NCBI RefSeq assembly: GCF_015706575.1
Contig: NW_024037053.1
Coordinates: forward strand, 3,720,001-3,784,000
Reading direction: 5' to 3'
Source: Patiria miniata
Taxonomy: Eukaryota > Echinodermata > Asteroidea > Valvatida > Asterinidae
Length of the DNA: 64,000 bases
Position numbers and translations under genes: made by a program. Below, piece by piece: positions 24,981 through 38,360 of this stretch; positions within the stretch are counted from its first letter, which is position 1, and each line of letters opens with the position of its first letter. The notes under the pieces were generated by a model that searched no databases, was not told the DNA's origin, and saw only the letters and a program-made list of their open reading frames with translations.

Positions 24981-26760
24981 AGCTTCCCATTGATTGAGTG
25001 ACATATGGGACGTAATTATGCGATTTGGCTTAGACTTTCACAAACCCCTGCCGTCTGATTAATACAAGTCAAGTTATTTCTTAAATTCTAATTTGGGACA
25101 CCATTACAATAAAAACCACCTGTTATTGCTATAGCAGCGAAGTTATCTCTCAGTAAAAAAAAAAAATCCTTTTCTTTGTCCGAAAAAAATTATATTTGCA
25201 ACAACAAAGGTGTTTTAAAGTACTCTTTTAACTCCAGACTGTAACTTGATATTTCCCCTTTAGGAGGATTACAAGATGACGAACGGGTGTTTACGAAAAC
25301 ATGCACCGATGTAAAATGCCTTTGAAATACAAAGTATGTGATCGCGATGGATGATTGCATGTGCTGCGGTTTAATATTTTACCTTAAATGAGTTTTGACA
25401 AGCTGCGTGCGTGTTGCGTGCGACCACACACACCCATCATGTAGTATTAATCCCTTCATTATGCAGCAACGTGCCATCAATCAGTTCAAAAGGGAGAAGA
25501 GAACTACAAAAAAAATCTTGCCCAAGAAACAAAATGCTGTGCGTGTTGTACCGATTCCTAGTAATGTGTCTATCACAGGAGGTGAAGCATCGGGCGCCTT
25601 GCCCGGGGCCTGTGCCGAAACAGCCGCTTCGCTCTCCCGCGCTCCCCAATGGACGCAGAAACCAACAATGAATTTTTCATGCGGCGCTAATTACTAGTAG
25701 CCGAGCGGCGTGCGGAGTTAGAAGCCGGAATCAGAGCTATACCCTACGGCCTTCTGGTGTAGTCTCTCACTGTCTCTTCTTGTTTCTCTCTCGGTACCCG
25801 TCTCTGCCTGTCCGTGGCTCTCAAACTATCTCCATCCCCCTCGCAACTCTCAAGCCTGCCAAGTTCTCCCCTCGCCTTGTATGCAAAAACGGTAGCTTAA
25901 AGCCTCCTATCTGCCTAATCTGGGATTTCTGGGGCATCTGCGCGCGGTACGATATCGAGTCCCTTAAGTTCCACTGTCGAGATGGATGCTGAGTGTCTCA
26001 GTATTCTTCGTCTCCGAGTGGAGTGGCCAGCTAGCGAGATGCTCCGTCCATAAAAAAAAAATTCCCTCTGAGGGCCAGGGCCGAGCTTTGAATAAAATTT
26101 TGATGATATTCTCGGTAGAAAGTGCATTTGGAATCTTCAGGGAACGGCAAGGGAATTTTGAATACCAAATGCGACATTTTTACAATGAGTAGGGTTTTTT
26201 TTGCTAGGCATAAGGAGTAGTTCTAGGCTTGCAATCGAATCAGGATGCCGTTCTAATCGGAATTAAATTAAATCAGCAGCAGAATATAAATCAAAAAATG
26301 TCGGCGCTTCGTACTGAATAGAATCAGGATATGCAGAAGGTCTTACAAAAAAAGAAATTACAATGAGCCTGCACCAAGATGCATTTGAAAAGATTTCGGT
26401 TAGAAACTACATAAGAGACATCTTCATTTAAGCATAACAAGCATGCTTATCGCGAGAAGCATTTTTGATGTTGATCTTTTATTGCTTATTCTAATAGATG
26501 CCTATTGAAAATGTGTAAAAATACTAAAACGTGGCCCGAGGGCTTTCAACCGTTCATGAATATTGTCTTCAAAAATTAATTTTGCTTCCAAATTTGATGC
26601 TGCTTAATTGTTCAGGTTGTGATTGATATCTCGCTAGGCGTCGTTTTTTAATTTCTTGAAATGCAATCTTGATGTTTTTGTGGAAAGCGATTGCTAGAAA
26701 CCAATCTAGCAGTGTGCACCTCGTTAGCTATTCCAAACCGAACGGAAGAGTATGATTTCA

Positions 26761-26768
26761 TGACGTCA
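26761..26768. promoter_or_regulatory. full CRE site
   Basis: A single TGACGTCA in AT-rich DNA. It is one of seven exact copies in the window; the others are at 12125, 12136, 15359, 15374, 32656 and 37278. Confidence 0.3.
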
Positions 26769-27278
26769 AACAGACAAGGAACCATTTGTGTGGCTTTCTT
26801 CCCGTCATTATTATGTGCTCTTCGTCTCCATTAATGTGAAATCTGCTGGCTCATCAAGTTATGTGCCTTGAATAGCAAGATTGTGATGAATATCACATGA
26901 GCAGACTGAACGGAAAAAAAATGGCGAAGGACTTGCTTTAAAATAATCTTACAAATTAAATTTTGTCGTGTTTATATTTTTCGTGCTGCGGGTTGATGGC
27001 ATTTCCTTATGTTCTGAGCAAAACTGATTCTCACTTCAAAGATGTCATTTGTATACCAGATACGGACAGCTGGCGTGTTGGATTGAAAGAAGTCGCAATT
27101 ATTTACTTCAACAAAACACTCGGGGATTCAATCTGTATGAAACAACACAAGAATGGAAATGAAAACGCTGGCCACTAATTATATTTTATCGTTCGAATGT
27201 GCGGCGCAGACACGTTCCAATAATAGTGGGAAAGGTATTGAAAAGGGTCTTTGTTCTCAATATGCCCTGTACGTAAAA

Positions 27279-27405
27279 CAATATTGGGCTTAAAGGGGTT
27301 ATGCTACTTCGTAAGTGTATCATTTTATGCAATTTGGAATTTTATCATTGATGTACTTAGATACAATAGTGTTCAACGTTTCAAGTAAAAGAAAAACGGC
27401 CAACC

Positions 27406-27436
<31 letters not shown>

Positions 27437-27533
27437 AGAAAACCCCAATATTTTGGCTCAAAGGGGTTATGCTAGTTTTTTAAGTGTACCATTTTATGCA
27501 ATTTGGTATTTTATCTTTGATGTTATCTGGTAT
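27279..27533 (+). repeat. two-copy direct repeat, period about 167 bp, with poly-C and CA tracts between
   Basis: The block caatattgggcttaaagg...gttatgcta...cattttatgcaatttgg at 27279-27362 recurs at 27446-27533. The copies are about 80% alike by eye. Between them lie a poly-C run (about 27405-27421) and a (CA)n run (about 27422-27437). It looks like a local tandem duplication whose junction carries microsatellites. Confidence 0.7.
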
Positions 27534-27539
27534 GTTATC

Positions 27540-30500
27540 ATTGATGAATAATCTGAAACTTTGATCCGAACGCACTCAGTATTTCAATTTAAAACAAAAC
27601 CGGGACTAAATCAGATTTTGGCTTCGTGTAATTAATAGATTCTGAGGTAATGACTGCCATTTCATTTGTTAAAAAAGAACATGTAATCATGCGGCAACAA
27701 ACGGCAAAAACAGAAGTAAACAAAGAGGTTTTCTCGCAGGTACATCTTTAGAGTCGGAATGATATCTTTCAGCACACCATTATCGTTTCTTCAAAATAAG
27801 AGCATAATATTGTATATATCACGGTTAAGTTACTTTTAGTATTTGAACTAAGCAAACATATACTGTACCAATTCGCCAATTTATAAAACGGTAATAGTTA
27901 TCAATAGTGCACGATACCTTTAATGCATAGTACTCCCGATTGTTTCCACAAGAGATAGATGCACATAAAGGAAATTCTTATATCGTGGTGATCAGAGGGA
28001 GGTCTTTTAAAGGAAAACAAAGCCTGCTGATGGAGCACCTCGCGCTCTCTGATTCTAAGCATCTGTAATAAATTATTATGATGCCTAAAATTCATTGACG
28101 GGCGGAGTGGTTGATAAATCAGCGAATGTTGGGCGTGCTCATAGACAGTCACGCTTGGAAATCATTGTGAAAGCGACGAGGACGATAATTACCAGGGCGC
28201 CATAGCGTTCAGTCGCAGGATCCTGGCCATAGGAAGTCAATAATATACCAACATGTCACGGCGGTCACGTAGTATAGGATGCGCTCATACTCACCCCATA
28301 AATCAAAATATTTATTTATTTTCGCTGGTTTTTCCAGATGGATGGGATGCGTATTCTCGATGGATGTCATTGCAATATTTCAACATGGGAGGTCGTTTCC
28401 TCCTTCGTTTAATTCGCAGTCTGGTCGGATCTGGAGGCGAAAGTGTCGGATTTGTACATATAATTCAAGGTCGTCTTTCTTATGAAACTGATTCGGACTT
28501 TTTTTAAAATAAATTTTCTTTGTTCACAACATACAATTGGGTCCGAAATAATTAATTTACATCTGCAGTGGACGAAATCCCAAAGGACGGATGAGATAAT
28601 GCACAATTAGAAATGACGGATTCGACCACATTTTTGCTATGCAATCCAAAGGTTTTTAAACGCATCTTTGAATTGACCTTCTTTTATTGTTTTCTTCAAA
28701 ATGATAGCATGCCAGAAAGAATAATTTCACGGGGAGATTAGTGGCATTACTATCTTTAAACCAATTGCATTTTTTAAGTCTGGATATTTTCAGGATTTCA
28801 CGATTTTTAAATTCACCCAATAGGCCATATGCAGTGTTCTTCTTTTCGGATTTCAGGATATTATTGAAATGAAATTTGTTTGGAGTTAATCATTTCCTTC
28901 TGATTTGTTCCCGTATTTCGTAACACTTACTGAGTTCTTGTTCTTTTCTTTCAAGTTAAAAAAAACCCAATAATGCCAAGATTGGAGCATCATGACTATA
29001 TATGCGAGAGGATAAAACAAAATCATGTAATATTATATTCTAGCAATGAACACGATTGAAATATAAAATGATAGAAACCACTTTAATTTTCATCTACCTC
29101 TTTCTCCGCTCAAATCAAAATTCCTTCTTCTTTTTTCGTCTCTGGGTTTCGAATGTCATCAAATCCGGCAATAATGACGGATAGGGATCGCGCTACCGTT
29201 TTCCAGGAGTACATAATGCGTCATTCGGCCCACATTTATAGAAGCCAACCCGGCCCGGGAAAATTGCTTTTTGTCGCTGGGGATAAACACGCCGGGCAAT
29301 TGTCCGACTAGCAGCTGACCTGTTTAAAGGCTTGTCATAGACAATTCTGAAATTCACCTGTTCTCGTTCTTTGGAGAATAGTCGGACAATGGCATGAGAA
29401 GGGTATTTTGAATGTAGAAAAATAAATAAAAAAATTGGGCACTACGTTTTACCTTTTTAATTACATTTTATATTTATATTTTCAACAGTATGCTGGTGCA
29501 GTTCGCATTGCCTTTTTTGTCTTTTTTATATCCAGTCGCACAGATTTTGTAGTCATAACTGATTGATTCTGAAATTAATTTATATTTCAATCAGTTTTTG
29601 TTGTTGATATCGTCATTTTGTTTGTACTAGTGATGTTGTTAAATTGTTGAATGTATTTGTGTTGACGTTGAAGTGCTGACTTATTTATTTGTTGTCAGAT
29701 TTTAAATCTAGTTAGTAATGGTGACTTAAATGTTCTTCAATTCATATAAAATTTGAGTCAGTCTTGTTTGTTTGTTTGTTTGTTTGTTTTATTGTTTAAA
29801 CAAATTTCCACCACATCCATTTTATAGTGATGAATTTATTTTCAAGTATAGTAATAGCAATTTAACAATACTAAAACTGATATACGTGTATTTCCTTCCC
29901 TTTTCATTTCCCCATAAGGAGGTTTATAGTTTAACCCTTTCCTTGTTCCCCGATCCGTCATTAATTATATTTGTAAACTGGTGTCTACAGCATTTTTACT
30001 GGGATGCATGAAAATGAAACCACAACAAATTAATAAGGCTTTTGATTTCATCCAAAATTTAACATTTGTTCACAGCCCGTGCGATCCATCTGCAATCACG
30101 ACAAACAAAATCACCCAAAAGGACCGGCGGACGCTTTCCAAACCGTCGGTAATGTTACAACATAATTAGCCAGTCATGATTTCATTAAGCCATACACCAG
30201 ACCAGTGATTTGTCGTTGTCGTATGCGCCTTTATATCGATATTGTAATGAACATCTATCCCCATCCACACCGAGGAAAAAAAACACAGAAGATGAGACAT
30301 TGACAATAGATTCGGGTTTAAGGAATGGAGTATTGGTTTCATACGTCGTGAAATTCGACGCTTGGGGTTCCTCGAGTTTATTTTTATTTCGGAGAAGCAA
30401 AAAAAAAACGAAAAAAAAACGAGGATCTAGACTGATGTGTTGCTTAGAAATCGAATAAGAAATGCACACTGGATCGCTGCACGTTTCTCAAACAAAAAAA

Positions 30501-31280
30501 TGTGGGTTTTTTATGGGAAAATCCGTCCAGCCAACATGTTAATTCTACCGGACGAGTCGACGACGTTATCAAATTACACGAAATTATTAATATTTCGGCA
30601 TAGTAACATTATCTGCGGAGTGCGGTTGCTCGTGTGCCTAATTTGACTTTAATATTCCTGACGAGGCCCCGAGTCATTTTGTTCCCCACGTCGTGATTTA
30701 ATTTTACCGGGAGTAATTTTTCTCCCGACATTATGATAATCTATGCTCCTTGATATTTCCTCGTCTTCTTTTTTTTCGAACAAAATGATAGTGTTTGAAT
30801 AGAAATGAGCTTTTTGGGGGGGGCATTTTGTGGTTATTCCTAAATATTCCTTAAGCTTGTTTACATCTGTTTTGAGAGAGAGTCTTGTTTTGTATTGAAG
30901 GCATAAAACTCAATATTGGGTCATAAAGTGCGGAGATTCGTGACTGAATCTCTACAACACACAATTATGTTAATTTGGTGAAGGCTGAATTTCTCTGTTC
31001 CGGCTCTTTCTGTATGATTTGAATATGTGATTGTCAATGTAGAAAAATATGATCTTTCATTTTTAAAGGTCGTATATTTGTTTGTCATTTTGCCTTAATA
31101 AACCCAACATGGTTTTGCCCCAACATGATTTTGCCCCAATATTTGAGGAAATCATTCAAAGTGAAGATGAAGCTAATACTCATAATTCTATTTTTCAAAA
31201 AGGCTTTTATCCAAAACTGTTGTGATTTCAAACAAACACAAATAAGAAACGATACATGTACCGCAATATTATATAAATAT
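27540..31280. other. no gene recognised
   Basis: Mostly AT-rich DNA with small GC-richer patches near 28180-28450 and 29180-29320. Homopolymer runs and a (GTTT)n tract are the only repeats seen. Confidence 0.5.
29764..29790. repeat. (GTTT)n microsatellite
   Basis: About six uninterrupted copies of the tetranucleotide, followed by a degenerate tail. No other feature is attached. Confidence 0.85.
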
Positions 31281-31281
31281 T

Positions 31282-31562
31282 ATGTGGTGCTTATATAGCG
31301 CCTTATATATTAGGTGTCAAAGTGCTTTATAATTATTATCCCTGTTCATCAGGAATGTGACCATTTTTCTGCAGCAACTCGAGATCAGCGCAATTTGGTC
31401 TCTACCTTCACAGGTACACATTTATACTAAAGGGTCGACGGAGGTAATCGTAGTAAAGTGTCTTGCCCCAGAACACAGGCATTATGTTCCCTGTCATGGT
31501 TCGAACCCAAGTACCACGGCACATTAATCGAACGCCGTAACCATTGGCCCACAGCGCTCCAC
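31282..31562 (+). mobile_element. interspersed repeat with 'gtaaagtgtcttgcc' core, full-length copy
   Basis: About 280 bp running from gtggtgcttatatagcgcc through gcaactcgagatcagcgca, gtaaagtgtcttgcccc, ggttcgaaccc and ending cccacagcgctcc. From memory, this arrangement is typical of a repeat family spread through many marine animal genomes. The ggttcgaaccc string resembles a pol III B box, but I do not see a convincing tRNA-like A box, so SINE versus MITE is open. A 5'- and 3'-truncated copy is at 45397-45535. Confidence 0.7.
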
Positions 31563-32655
31563 AAACACTATGTTTCATTACAGGAAATCATCCTTGTATA
31601 CAATTTTAAAGAACAATATGTTCTTGTTTGTGAAGATTTTGTAATCCTTACTTTACGAGCATCAATTGTGTTGATCCGTAAGAGTATAGTTTAATTTGTC
31701 ATAACATGTCTATAATTTATACGCCATGAGTAGAGAAGACGTCTCAATAATGTTGTTGAAAACTCAAACACAATTGAAGAACTTCCAGGCACAACACACG
31801 GTATAAGGATAAAATCAATCATGTAAGAATTTCATTACCGAAGTCCAAGTACACAAAAATATCAGAGTCCACGCAATGTATCTGTGACACATCATCCGAT
31901 CATGTTACGTACTTGGCAGGAAAATGTGCTGTTGTAAAAATACATTTTGGTGTTAAGTTAAGCTCGCCACGTAGTGCCAACGTCAGGCGATGGCCCAGTA
32001 TAAACAGTGCGATGCTCGAGGTTTTCTTTTAAGACACGGGAAGTTCTGTAGATTAAGTGTTTTTGATACAACACACGAGTGTCGCAGGAGGAAAAGATGT
32101 GACAACGATTCTCAAGACAAAAAAATAGAACAAAGTTTGCTTTTCTATTAGAGGTTACCATTTTGACGGAGAAACTATCCTTTACAGATGACTGATTGAA
32201 AATGGGAGTTTTGTACTAAATGGTTTTTAGTCACTAAGATTGAATTTGTATGTCGTCTACCACTCAGTATTTAGTAACTTATCATTTAAATTTAAATATG
32301 AAGTCAAGGGCAATTCGGACGTTATTGAAGAAAAATGAAATGTAATGTCTGTGAATTAGGCATGACATCTAATTAATGATTCAGAGAAATGCTCCAAAAC
32401 TCCCAGGATGTAATCTCTTTGACCGTGACATTAGATGGTGGATGTTTAAGATTTGAAATGGTCAATTTTATTCACTGAGCTCTAAAAATACAAAACAACA
32501 AATGTCCGATTCGTAATGTCCGTGATGCTGGAATTACCCACAAGGTTTTAAGGACAAAGTCCCGAGATTTCTTTTGAGCAAGGAATGGAAATTCATTTTT
32601 GACTGATTTATAACCATTTGGATAAACTTTGGTCGGAAAGGTAACAAAAGTACAA

Positions 32656-32663
32656 TGACGTCA
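32656..32663. promoter_or_regulatory. full CRE site with ctctgact flank
   Basis: The context acaaTGACGTCActctga resembles the site at 37278 (acaaTGACGTCAttctga) and the complement of the 12125 pair (cgTCACTCTGACGTCA). The shared flank suggests a composite site or a common ancestral sequence. Confidence 0.35.
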
Positions 32664-34228
32664 CTCTGACTGATTCTTCTCCCCTATTTATATTGTCTTT
32701 AATTGACTTGCATTTGAATTTCTTGAATGAGAAATCTGATCTGATGTTTACAATTCTCTTTCAATTTGCCGTTCAGATTCATTTCAGACTTTCTCTGACT
32801 GGAAGCACCTTGCACTTTTTTTTAATATCCAACTGACAATTTAGCGTTACTCAATATCCACAAACTGTGTGCAGTGACCGTGTAACATATCAGCCGGAGC
32901 AGATTACTCTTAGTCATGAAAAAATGACTAAATTGTATTGTTTTATTACCGAGGTTCGATGCACTAATTTTCAGGCTGGTTTACAGGGGTTTTATTAGTC
33001 GTGGGGCGTCACCGGCGAGACAAATCGGTATTACACGCATGTTGCATTCTCATCGTGCGATTTACGAAGAGGACGAGTCGTAGTTACTTGCGGTTCACAG
33101 CCAAAATGGCGTCGGTGCCAACTTCCGAACGCGCTCCGGGCGAGCATTCGTCACACGTTATTATAGGCCTGCGTTTCCACCGCGCGATGAATGCTTATGG
33201 CAGCCCCGTCTATTCCCCCTCGGGTCATATTTCACGTGAATTCTCCCCGACTCTCCAACTCATCTCGCTGTCTGTCTTTTCTCTCAGTCTCTGTGGACAC
33301 TTTTTTGTTCCCTATCCATCGATCCCTTCACGCAGCCGGTATTGAAGTAATCCTTCAGCAAATAAATACATTGCTAACGGAAGGCTGTTTGCTTTAATAA
33401 TTTGCCTCTTTTTTCTCTCTCTCGAGCTGTATGGTGGTACTTGCATGGCCCGATCGAGCCCCGCGGAGTAAGGCAGGGGTATACGGACGAGCTTTGACAA
33501 AAAGACAGCGATGTATCCGCGCAATTTCATGTCCGGAGGGAAGTGGTGGACGGTTGTCATATTCTGCTCCGTGCGCGCAGCGGGCCAGCGCGCCTGATGT
33601 ATCGTGCCAGGAATTAGCACGGCCAGTGCTGTTTCCTTTTATCCAACCATTGATCACGTATATTAAACTGCGCAGTAAATTGATCATTTAGTCTACAAAA
33701 CACGAAAAAAACAGATGCCACCTCGATGAATCGCGGACAGCAGCACGAATCTCAAATTCCCAGAAATTAAGTTCCCCCGGAACATCTTCGGGGAGTATAT
33801 CCGGGTTTTTTTTGTTTTGGTTTTTTGGTGGACGTGCCACCACCTGATCCACATGTCATGTACGCGTACGAGACCGGAGGTAAGAGAGCCGCCATCTTGG
33901 TTGTCATGACCCGAGGCGCGCGCATGCTGCAGTCGGAGACTGCGCATTAGCTGCCCCGCTGTAAAATACTATTCACGCGTTGTGCAACAAACTGTTTTTA
34001 TGGGAACAATAAAAAACATCCCGTGGCCAGTTGTGGGGTTCCTCGAAGGTTGTTCCAGATATTATTTATTGCCCAGAAAACTATCGATTTTTTTTCTACA
34101 GAAAGGCGAGCGTAGTTTTATTACAATCGGCATATGTATATGATGACAACACCTATATGTCATGCTCAGGAGATGAAGTGTGCTTGCAAAGCAGTGTACA
34201 TGTAGTGTGGTATGACCTATTTTCAAAT

Positions 34229-34410
34229 ACATCATGTAAATGGAGACTTTTGAGACGCTAGGTGGCAGCAAACACACAGGCCTGCTTCTATTGCTTACGT
34301 CATTTTGAACATACGCTCATTTAGCTTTAACATGACGTGAACAATTCAAAAGGATCGTCGTGTTTGCTGCCACCAATAATTGTCTCAAAGGCCTCCCATT
34401 GTACTATTTA
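34229..34410. mobile_element. small inverted-repeat (MITE-like) element
   Basis: Arms of about 48 bp at 34229-34277 and 34360-34410 are reverse complements with mismatches. The best-kept part is ggtggcagcaaacac against gtgtttgctgccacc, then tttgagac against gtctcaaa. The spacer is about 80 bp and non-coding. No clear target-site duplication is seen. Confidence 0.55.
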
Positions 34411-36474
34411 AATCGAGATGAACTGTGCAGAGATGTGTCTGGTATAATATGCATTTATAGCAACTGTATTGAATAACCATGCGATTTTCTTTATCAGTCA
34501 TTTTTCTATTGATAGTCAAGAATGGATGGATGGGACGAACACAGCAGAGCAGCCAGGCGTGCAGCAACGCAATGGAGCCATTACCGAATGATAGGAATCA
34601 GCTCCGGCTAGTGTGCCCGTCGCGTCGGTCAAGAGAGGACTGCACTTTGTTTTCAAGTATCTCCAGCACAGGCTGAAACTGCTCGGGTGCAGTTGTTTGG
34701 AGGCGACAACCACAAGGGTTCGTGTTGGACGAATCCACAGAAGTACATGACCGGGAGTGGGCACCAAAATGAGGCAATTAACACAAGGAGGAATAGACGC
34801 AGCACGCAATGACCGAAGATTTTTTTTTTTACCTCCGCTTCCTCATTTTCGTCTCTCGCGACAGCGCCGCAACCATTCCTTCATTATCACTGCGCGTGGC
34901 CGTTCGAGTGCGCCGAGATGAGTCGCAGCGCTATTAGGCCGGTCGTTTAGGATTTCACTGTGGATGCACGAACTCTAGCTACTCTTGATTCTGGAGGGTT
35001 AGGCCGGGTCTTTATTTCTGACTTGTCTCTCCCTCTCTCTCCTTCTCCCTTCTCCGAGATGATGAGATGAGACTCTTCTCGACCAGTCGATTCCGAGTCC
35101 TCTACTCCTTATAGTCCTGTCTCTCTGTCCGCCGGTGCATCGCCTAGCCGGGGAATCTGATTAAAGGCCCGGCCAGCCGCCTTGCAATTTCCGCTCCGTC
35201 CTTCTAGATGGAAGTCAATGGGCATGTTTGGCTGCTGTAAAACAAAAACAAAGTAGGAAAAGTCTCCAGGACACGAGTGCCAGATCGGCAATGCGCTACC
35301 GGAATTATAATGCCGGCCGAAAACATCGCCAATTACTTTGTGTGGCGAGTGAATCAACCTCGTCTCCAGCGTTCGAGGAGTACGCTACCACTAGCTATCT
35401 CACTCCCTGGTATTAGGCTATTTGCATATCCAATATTTTGTTAATGTTTACTATAGGCAATGGGTCTGATGCCTTTAAGACTTTTCGAAAATATGGTGTT
35501 TTTTTGTAGCGTCTCATCAAGAAGACAGTAATTTGTCAAAGTTGCTTGTCAACATATGACATCATCCACCTTCCACTTTTGAAATAACAGAAGAATCGTT
35601 CGTGTGGGGATTTATGGATATACATTCTACGTTTTCTGTTATTACGGTAACCAATCAGAATATGGGAATCCATTTACCTTCCCAGGGTCTACTAGGTTAG
35701 GAAGTGGACTCTGGGAACGAGGTTACGACTCAACGAACAGCCCTTATTCAACTCCCCTTCCCAACTCACCGCATGAGATGGAATTGGGAAAGCACCTGTG
35801 TTTATCAAACGACAAGACACAGTACAGAAGAAATGTCAAGTTGGGTCAAACCCCCGGTCAATTTGGCAAAGACGCGACGAAAAACCGACGCTACCAAGAA
35901 GACAGAGTTATTATCAGAACAAACAAAAGTGTTAGTAACGCTCGTCCAAACTCACAGACGTTTCTAGAAATCACGCATGTGGATACTTGAAAACCTCTTC
36001 TTTCCCTCTGAGATGGCTTGAGATGTTCAGATCGATTTTATTGCTATTAGAAAAAAGGCGGGAAATTTCACGTTTCGATCGTTCGGTCTTCGCTTGGTGG
36101 GTGTGCAAAATGGCACTTTGGGTGAGGATTGGGCAGGGGTGGAGAGGGAATGAGTCATTCCCTCTCTGATTGGTCGGCGAGGCGTTGCTAACCAGTTGCA
36201 GCAAGCTTGAGGTGAGACCTCACGCGCCTACAACCTGCTGTGGTTGGTGAGCCGTTCGCGAATGGGCGTCCATGACCTTTTTTTTAGGACCGTGGGGCCA
36301 AATGAACCGTTTAATTCTCATTGAGGAGAATGAGCTTGAATTCGCTTGAGATCTTTCTCAGAAAAGCGTTGGCGTGTCAAGGTTTTTTTTTAACGTGGGG
36401 GATCTGAAAAAAAGAGTGTAAGTTGAGGGTATTAGTCAAGAGCTTTAGATGTGTATTAAAACAGCCTTTTATAT

Positions 36475-36899
36475 TGTAACAAAGACACACTTCGCCACTT
36501 GCAAAACAGCGTTTAGCCCCCATACATTTGTTAATTCCTTTGATTCCTTTCCGCTCGGGTGCACCTTACGGGTAATACATGTGCGCGCAATAGGGCGTTG
36601 GGCATTCCTTCTTTTTCTGTTCGGTTGCCACACTGTTACGTTGAGGTTCCGTTTGCTGGGTGCTGCCCTCAAGCCACGCCGCTGCACTGGACTTACAATT
36701 TGTAAGTGTCACCCATTATTATAATTTATCTGTTTTATTAATTTACTCTTTGTTTATCATTGTAAACAGTTATTGTGTGTATTATCAAACTAACATTTGG
36801 GAGGTGCCCCGAATTCTGTCTTGCTCACCGTGTGTTTTCTTTGGTTGTTCTTTTAATTAGTAGCCCCACGCCACGCCCCGGCCTGCTCGGCCCGTTACA
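36475..36899. mobile_element. solo LTR fossil (probable Gypsy-like)
   Basis: A 425-bp segment begins TGTAAC and ends GTTACA, the short inverted TG...CA ends expected of an LTR, and is flanked on both sides by ATAT, a 4-bp apparent target-site duplication. No second LTR and no internal coding region are present nearby, so it reads as a solo LTR left after recombination. Its ends look whole. A 4-5 bp duplication fits Gypsy-type integrases, but family and age cannot be settled from one copy. The flank is AT-rich, so the duplication could be partly chance. Confidence 0.5.
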
Positions 36900-37277
36900 A
36901 TATCACTCAAATCCCAGTGCATGCTTTACAAAAATGCGCAGTTAACCTAGATTTTTATTGATTGTTATGTGTCGCGAAATTCGTTCACAGCCTATTTTCT
37001 ATTTGGCCGAATCTACATAATAAAAGGCTCAAATCTGCAACACTCGTTCCCAAAACTTTCGTAACACACGCGTAGTTATAAGACGCTCTAACGCGTATTT
37101 CGGTATAATACGACTCGCACGTAGTGCATACGACCAAATCCGATTTGACCCCAGAAAGTAGCAGATCTAGAATCCCTCAACGTCCCATTGTAATAGTTCT
37201 TTGACTTTGACTCTATTATACGAATGGGAGATTGTGGTCAGATTATCGTGGCTTTATGCTAAAGACGATCGTCACAA

Positions 37278-37285
37278 TGACGTCA
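37278..37285. promoter_or_regulatory. full CRE site with ttctga flank
   Basis: The context is acaaTGACGTCAttctga, nearly the same as the site at 32656. No adjacent transcription unit is visible. Confidence 0.35.
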
Positions 37286-38360
37286 TTCTGAGCCTACAAT
37301 TCACAAAAGTAAGCAGGTGAGCTGCGTGAATTAATCATGATTATTAAAAAAAAAAAAAAACAGGCTAAGCCAACTGATGACGCAGGTTCGGGATAAAAAA
37401 TACTTAATACGTCATTATTTTACAGAGTAGGTGGACATTGACTACACCCACGTGTCCAACGATATTTGATAAGAGGTAGTTGAGCATTTTAGATGTGGCA
37501 AATTGTATTTTAACTCATTTTTAAAAGGTGTCAAAGCTCTTAACCAAAACAAAAATTAAGATACATTTCCTCTTATAGTAGCTTTTGAGTTTTAGACTCA
37601 GACAAATTTATCACGCTCAGAATGTCCATTGTGAGGAAACTGAAAATATGTCACTTGCAATAACTGACAAGGGAAGTCTGTTCTGACAAGATAGAGAGGG
37701 CCTCCTTGTCCTGAAGACAAAATTTCTGCAAGGGTGAAGATGCTTTTATTTGTCATCTGTCACTTTTTTTTCCCATCTGACAAGATGTCAAATTTCGGTT
37801 GGCGGCATTACGCAAGTCTAATCGTCCTTTGAGGTAAACTTGAAGCCATGGCAACACTCTTGCACATAGTCAATCAGCTGGTAAAATTTAGATTCATTAA
37901 AAATATATATTAAGCGATGAGGGTACATGAATTTGAAATTGTTACACATATTTAAACCCTAAAGCTTGATTGGCACGTCACAAAAACGTAATATGGGTAA
38001 CTTTCCAATGCTTGTGCTTATCTCGGTACACACCCAAACACTCAAAATCACTGGATTGAACTTTTCTCTAAGTGGTATCTCATACTCAGTCTTAGTGTAC
38101 CAAAATGTATCCTTTTGGTATAACAACCCAAATCGCATGAACGTGAAGCTCATATCGTCTTTTTTTTTATCAAGAAAATGATTAAATTTGAGAGGCAGGC
38201 TGTACGATTTTTATACATTGGACTTGATATGGAATAATCATAATGCACAAAGCAATATTTTCCGTTTATTGGATATTTTCATGTTGTTTGCATTAGAGAA
38301 TTATTGAATCAGTGTATGTGCAGAATCATGGTCAGGAATGAAGCCAGTGAATTTGCCATA

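Larger units (their letters stand above)
22600..27270. other. no gene recognised; 3' flank of the mir-137 locus
   Basis: AT-rich with islands at 23730-24000, 24230-24440 and 25540-25720. The second island has several ttcaaag (TCF/HNF4-like) strings, and a DR1 site follows at 24968. A host RNA, if real, must have its next acceptor downstream of 22587; I cannot pick one with confidence. Confidence 0.4.
31565..36470. other. no gene recognised apart from listed sites and one MITE
   Basis: GC-richer islands at 33000-33330, 33440-33640 and 34840-35400 contain open frames up to 128 codons without recognisable domains. A short two-unit tandem (ccaacatg(g/a)ttttgcccc) lies near 31107-31140. Confidence 0.45.

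Noticed and set aside
31490-31512. ggttcgaaccc as the B box of a tRNA gene
   Set aside because: It lies inside a repeat and lacks an A box at tRNA spacing and an acceptor stem.
37465-37490. gaggtagttgag resembling let-7
   Set aside because: Only the first eight or so bases match; the rest diverges and no hairpin partner is visible.
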